The translations under genes were made by a program, and so were the position numbers. From NCBI RefSeq assembly GCF_029852145.1, contig NC_079969.1:18099798-18163797 (forward strand): DNA of 64,000 bases, in the 5' to 3' direction. The stretch comes from Microplitis mediator. Its lineage: Eukaryota; Arthropoda; Insecta; Hymenoptera; Braconidae. The notes below the pieces were generated by a model that saw only the letters and a program-made list of their open reading frames with translations, was not told the origin of the DNA and did no database searches. Shown here piece by piece: positions 58,919 through 64,000 of the stretch (positions are counted from its first letter, which is position 1; each line of letters opens with the position of its first letter).

Positions 58919-59549
58919 GATGTGAACGCTCTATAACTTTTTAACTAATGAACCGATTTGGATGGTTAAGGTAGCAATCGAAAGAGCTTGGTGGCCATTA
59001 ACTTTCCTAAAAATTTCAGATCATTTAATCAAGTAGACTCGAAAATGTTTGCGAATTCCAAAAAAAAAATTTTTTTTTAGTTTTTTAATGATTTCTCAGA
59101 AACGAGTTCAACGATAAACTTCAAAATCTGGTCATCTCTAGAACTTGATAAATCGCGTCGATCGCCGCCTTAACCATCTCAATCGGTTCGAGAGATATCG
59201 TTGGAGAAAAAAATGGTAAAAAACGGGTTTTTCCAAATATCTTTAAAATGGCAGAACGGATCGATTCCAAATTTTTATTAGCTCTAGAATTCAAGAAAAC
59301 GCGACGATTACCACCTCAAACGTCAAAAACGGTTCATTAGTTCAAAAGATATCGACGCTGAAAAGTTAAAAAATAACATAAAATGGTATTTTTTCGGATA
59401 AATCAAAATACAATGTGCTAAATGTGTCTGAAATCATCTTAACTCTTTCTCTTCATAGTCTCTTTCGATCATCGTATAATGTCATCTAACTTGTTCTTTA
59501 GTTTAGATCATATTATCAGCAAAAAATTGAATAAACCGAGTTTTTAATA

Positions 59550-60770
59550 CACTGGTCACAGAAATTAAGGGATAGAAAAAAAATCCGAAATTTTTAGGTG
59601 ATTTTCAACATGCTGTAAGTCGGTGAAAAATGCTCGTATAAGAAAATTAAAAAAAGCAAATTGTAGCCTCAAGTTTCTAGTTTTCAGATCTGGACCTCGA
59701 AATTTTGTATCATGTACGGTTTCGGAGTAATCATAAGAAAACCAACGAAAAAAAAATTTTCAAAATTTTTGCTGGTCTTTCAATACCTCTATGGGTGAAA
59801 ATAAATTTTTTTGAATAATCCAACTGTCTGACTTTTCTAAGAAATTTTATGCCCTTTAATTTGGTGGCCTGAAAAAGTCTCTACGACGATTTGGCGCCGA
59901 GTTATCATTGATCAAAGCAAAAAAGTCCATTTTGGCTTGAATAATCAATAACTACGGATGTATTGGTCGTACAGAGAATGAAAACAGGGTTTTAAAAACT
60001 GGAAAACATTCTCTATAAGGCAAAATTAGTGGCATTTAATAGAAAAAATTTTCTTAAAGAAATATTGTTTTGTAAAAAACAGGTCAAAATTCACAAATTT
60101 AAGGATATTCGGAAATCTTGCTATAACTTTGGATATAACGGAAGAACAAAGGATATCTTCGTCTTTTTTTCAACCTTAAAGTGTCCTGAAAAACCCGTGA
60201 AAATTTCAAATCGCTGTGATTTTTCTTTCTTAGTGCCCCGAAGCTTTAAATTTATCGATTTTGTCAAAAATCACCATAATTGGTAGTTTCTCGGTTTTTG
60301 TTCATTTTTTCGATTTGAAAATGTTCTTTTAACCGATAATCTTCATTTCTTCGATCAAAAAAATCAATTATCGATGAAAATTTTTTTATTTAAAAATTTT
60401 TTTTTTTCAAAATTTTTTTTTTTTGTTGTATCTGCAATGATTTATCATTGTCAAAAAAACTTACTAAAATTTTTTTTACCGCTGTAACTGCATCTGCTTT
60501 AAATGTCAACTTAACAAACATACGCTTTGGGTAACTCTAATGCCGGCGGTAGAAAAAATTTGAAAATTTTTTTTTCGTTGGTTTTCTTATGATTACTCCG
60601 GAACCGTACATGATAAAAAAATTTAAGGTCCAGATCTGAAAACTAGAAACTTGAGGCTACAATTTGCTTTTTAAGTTTCTTATACGACCATTTTTCACCG
60701 AGTTACAGCATGTTGAAAATCACCTAAAAATTTCGGATTTTTTTTCTATCCCTTAATTTCTGTGACCAGT
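59550..60770. mobile_element. Tc1/mariner-like foldback element
   Basis: The ends CACTGGTCACAGAAATTAAG and the complement CTTAATTTCTGTGACCAGT are bordered by TA on both sides, as for Tc1/mariner elements. The arms extend about 220 bases (TTGTAGCCTCAAGTTTCTAG and its complement). It is 1.2 kb and has no transposase; the frame 60029-60286 is not related to one. It interrupts family C. Confidence 0.65.
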
Positions 60771-60797
60771 ATATATATATATATATATATGCATACA

Positions 60798-61594
60798 TGG
60801 GTCATTCCATGTCAAATCGACCAATAGTTGGAATCGACCCCTTTCGATTTGGACGAAATTTGGTCAGAAGCTTTCTCTCATCATATAACGAAGTTCTGCC
60901 AAGGGAAAAAGAATAAAAAAATTTTTTTCAGAAGTTATGCAATTTTGAAAATTTCACTAATTTTCCTGTTTCTTAAACTTATTCTTCAAAGATCTCGAAA
61001 ACGTTAATAAGTTTTTTATTGACTCTTTTGCATTATAATAAATTTTTGAGCCTTAAAATTAAAAATTACAAGTGAATTTATCATTGTTTTATTCAGTCAA
61101 TGCCAAAGAAAGAAAAATTTTTTTTTCCTAAAATTCAAAAATTTATATCTTTTGAGCAAAAAAAAACCCCTACTCAAAAATTTCAGGATCTTTTGAAATC
61201 AATTAGAGGTACTCTAGAAAAAAATTTGAGCGAAAAATTTGATGGCGGTCATCGACTTTTACAATTTTGGAAATTTCAAAATTTTCCCAAAAAGCGAATT
61301 TTTGAAAAATTTTTTCAAAAAAATTTTTTTTTGGTACCTTTAAGTATCCTCTTTAAAACTTAGCTCAGATCATTAGAGTAATTGTAATAGTTTTCGAGAT
61401 CTTTGAAGAATAAGTTTAAGAAACAGGAAAATTAGTGAAATTTTCAAAATTGCATAACTTTTGAAAAAAATTTTTTTATTCTTTTTTCCTTGGCAGAACT
61501 TCGTTATATGATAAGAGTAAACTTCTGACCAAAATTCGTCCAAATCGAAAGGGGTCGATTCCAACTATTGGTCGATTTGACATGGAATGATCCA
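60798..61594. mobile_element. Foldback family D, complete copy
   Basis: TGGGTCATTCCATGTCAAAT at the left is mirrored at the right (ATTTGACATGGAATGATCCA in the outermost bases). Arms of about 200 bases include AACTTATTCTTCAAAGATCTC and its complement. A second, older copy lies at 2555-4314. The frame 61100-61363 is an artefact. Target duplication is unclear because of the flanking TA repeat. Confidence 0.7.
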
Positions 61595-61960
61595 CATATA
61601 TAAATTTTTTAACGGATGGTATTTTTAAACTCTACTCAACTAATTATGATAGTTTATGATGAAATTCCTTGAAAAATCGACTATGAGGACAAATACAATA
61701 GTTAGATTTTAAAAAAAATCTACCTAAAAACTGCTTCTTCATCAATGATTTTGATTCTTAACTTTTCAAACTCTAGCATAAAACGTCATTTGTTAGAGCT
61801 TGAAAAGCTCATATAAAGGAATTGCATGCAATAGCATTTCTAAGCTCGAAGAGCTCAGAAATATATTCACAGTAATGTTTTTTAACTCCTTGAGCTCGAA
61901 AACAGTGGGAAGTCTTGGGGCTTGCCCGCAGGGCCAACCGAAGCCCTGATTTTTTTTTCT

Positions 61961-62363
61961 TGTAAACTATTCTATTTCAAAATCAATCGTTTTATGTGAG
62001 AAAATATTAATTAGCTCTAATAAATAATATTTTCTCTCTATACTTTCAAAAATTTAGTACACAGCATAACATTTTTCATCAAGTTTGATCTCTTAAATAT
62101 AAATTTGCGAGATCAATGACAGATTTCAAAAAATCGTACAAATATTTTGTTTTGTTCCCCATTTGATAGTCGAATAAATATTTTGTAATTGATATTTGTA
62201 TGAAAAATCATCGATATCCCGGAAAAAAAAATTTTATAATCATATGTTAACTTATGAATAATTTTAGATAATTTTATATGAAAATATAAAATCTAATGTA
62301 ATTATATAAAATCAAATATAATAGCTACGGCCTTATTTTATGTTATAATATGAAATTATATTC
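61961..62363. other. AT-rich spacer, no gene seen
   Basis: Nothing recognised. Confidence 0.25.
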
Positions 62364-62839
62364 ACACGGAGAGAAATTTATGGTAACAATTACAATATAT
62401 TATGGAAATGGTTCCCATAATTCATGGTAACCGGTTTTTTTGAAATGTTGATTATAGGAACGCCACCTATATATATTATAGTAACCATTACCATAACATT
62501 ATGGTAACCATTACCATATATATCGTAACCATTGCCATAATCATATGGTAATAATTTCCATACATTATGGGAATGATTACCATAATATATGATAACGTTT
62601 ACCATAGAATAATGGCAACGATTACCATAATATTATTGTAATTATTACCATAATATTATTGTAATTATTACCATAATATTATGGTAATCATTACCATAAT
62701 TCTTTCACATGCGATATGGGAACTTTTCCCAGAAAGTATGGGCCTCTATCCCATAATTCCAGGTAATCATTACCACAACGGTATGGGATGATATTTCATA
62801 AACGTACTACGAACGGTTACCATAAATTTCTCTTCGTGT
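62364..62839. mobile_element. MITE built of TTACCAT hairpins
   Basis: Ends ACACGGAGAGAAATTTATGG and the complement of AGAGAAATTTATGGTAACC plus ACACGA, an inverted repeat of about 24 bases. The interior is a run of palindromic units: ATGGTAA-CCA-TTACCAT (62501-62517), ATGGTAA-TCA-TTACCAT (62691-62707), TGGGAA-CTT-TTCCCA (62717-62731) and TATGGG-CCTCTAT-CCCATA (62737-62755). The third and fourth replace T:A by G:C in both arms. Confidence 0.7.
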
Positions 62840-63849
62840 AATTTCGTATGTTTACATAATTTAATATATAAACATATAAATTTATATACATTCATACATA
62901 ATTTTATTTCAGTGTCATCGCCGTATTTTACATCATTATATAAAATCACATATAATTTTGTATAGTTATATAATTTTATACATCAATATTTAAATTCATA
63001 TTCAATTATAAATGATTTTATCTCATTACTATCTTCGTATTTCATGTCGTTATACAAAGTTTTAAGTTTAATTTTTTTTTCTTCAATGAAAAAATATGGA
63101 AATGATGATATATCTAGGCATCTACTAGTTTCGATTTCATAAATATTATAAATTCTACTTTATCGATTTCAATAGTGAATTTCTATACTTACAATTATTT
63201 TATTTTTCTAAAAGCATGTTCTATCGTTGTGACCAAATCTAAATTAAATACCTTAATTGCATGATATTGATTATTATTTCGAATCAATTCGTTGTGATGT
63301 TCAAGTAGTTTAATTAAAAAAGATTTTCCGATTGAAAATGATTAATGATTAATGATTAATAATATTATTTCAAATCAATCTTGTCCAATGATTTATTATT
63401 ATTTATCAAATTTTTACGTACAGTTTTAGGAAGGTGATCCTTGATATACGGTACATTTTTTGATTAGGTGTCTAATGCAAACAAAGTGATATAAATACAT
63501 CTAAGCGAGAAAATTAGAATTGTCTAAGTTGTACAAGTAAAAACAAAAACATTGCGGAGAGAACTAGAGCCGGTTGCTTTACTGAACAGGATGAATTAGA
63601 TGTGCAGGGAGGAAGTATTGTTATTTCTGAGGGAGATTGCCGCCGATTATGGTGTCAACCTTCGTACTGTGCGCATCGCTAGTTTACACATTCTACTTTT
63701 TGCGAGTATTTTATGTATTTTTTTAACAAATTATAATAGAAGTTTTATTTTTTGGCTGAAATTTTAATATTTTATTTTATTCGTTCATCGTGTCAGTGTT
63801 GTTATTATTTCTGGTGTAGTTTTTAATTCATATAACATAGGCACGTAAC
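62840..63849. other. AT-rich spacer, no gene seen
   Basis: No frame with a domain. A GC-richer patch at 63550-63690 was not recognised. Confidence 0.25.
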
Positions 63850-63950
63850 ATTGGAAGTTAGGTCTCAATCTAGACCTGTATTATTCGGGGTTAGAATATA
63901 CCTCAGACACGTGGTGTCTCAGGATAGAATCCACCTTTTAGAGGTGGCCT
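63850..63950. repeat. Hairpin cluster at the window edge
   Basis: AGGTCT-CAATCT-AGACCT (63860-63877), a hairpin with 10-base arms and one mismatch at 63901-63923, and CCACCT-TTTAG-AGGTGG (63931-63947) lie within 90 bases. This looks like the start of another hairpin-rich element continuing beyond the window. Confidence 0.5.
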
Positions 63951-64000
63951 AAAATGGACCATGAGCTACAGATGTGCTAATTCATCAGATCTTGGTGACT

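Overview
This is AT-rich eukaryotic DNA with no operons, no compact coding and no intact host gene that I can recognise. Everything codable is transposon-derived, apart from one ankyrin-repeat gene whose C-terminal region resembles the PRANC domain known from poxviruses, Wolbachia and parasitoid wasps such as Nasonia. The AT richness, the mix of repeat families and that gene suggest an insect, most plausibly a parasitoid hymenopteran. That is inference; no species is identified.

Layout. 1-2345: broken transposase-like gene (minus). 2555-4314: a foldback-family copy split by a solo-LTR-like element (2771-3894). 4448-5714: broken PIF/Harbinger transposase (minus). 6340-12250: Jockey-like LINE split by a 2-kb hairpin-rich element (9938-11982). 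12251-13337: dense short-hairpin arrays. 14166-16028: ankyrin/PRANC-like gene split by another solo-LTR-like element. 16086-17890: LINE fragment. 18957-23885: LTR-like sequence, a microsatellite-bearing repeat, a third solo-LTR-like element. 23886-25354: long foldback. 25798-28596: two broken hAT-type transposases. 28597-32547: non-autonomous elements, pol-III-like repeats and the second copy of the 2-kb element. 32548-48015: a P-element/THAP9-like transposase gene (minus) exploded by nested insertions (LINE, Ty3/gypsy, solo-LTR-like element, and an insert holding a hAT MITE and a foldback). 48265-49248: LINE fragment between direct repeats of about 115 bp. 49.2-64 kb: noncoding, with foldbacks, MITEs and (TG)n tracts.

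Insertion history can be read in several places. Target duplications plus frame continuity show that the P-like gene, the ankyrin gene, the Harbinger-type gene and the LINEs were once continuous and were later interrupted or mutated.

The strongest unexplained signal is structural. Several apparently unrelated elements (2771-3894, 9938-11982 and its copy 30108-32160, 12401-12716, 13131-13337, 14701-15533, 20975-22929, 43289-45283, 62364-62839, 63850-63950) carry series of short hairpins. In several of them the loop is conserved while both stem arms change together, so pairing is kept although sequence is not. I found no classic host defence or biosynthetic system.
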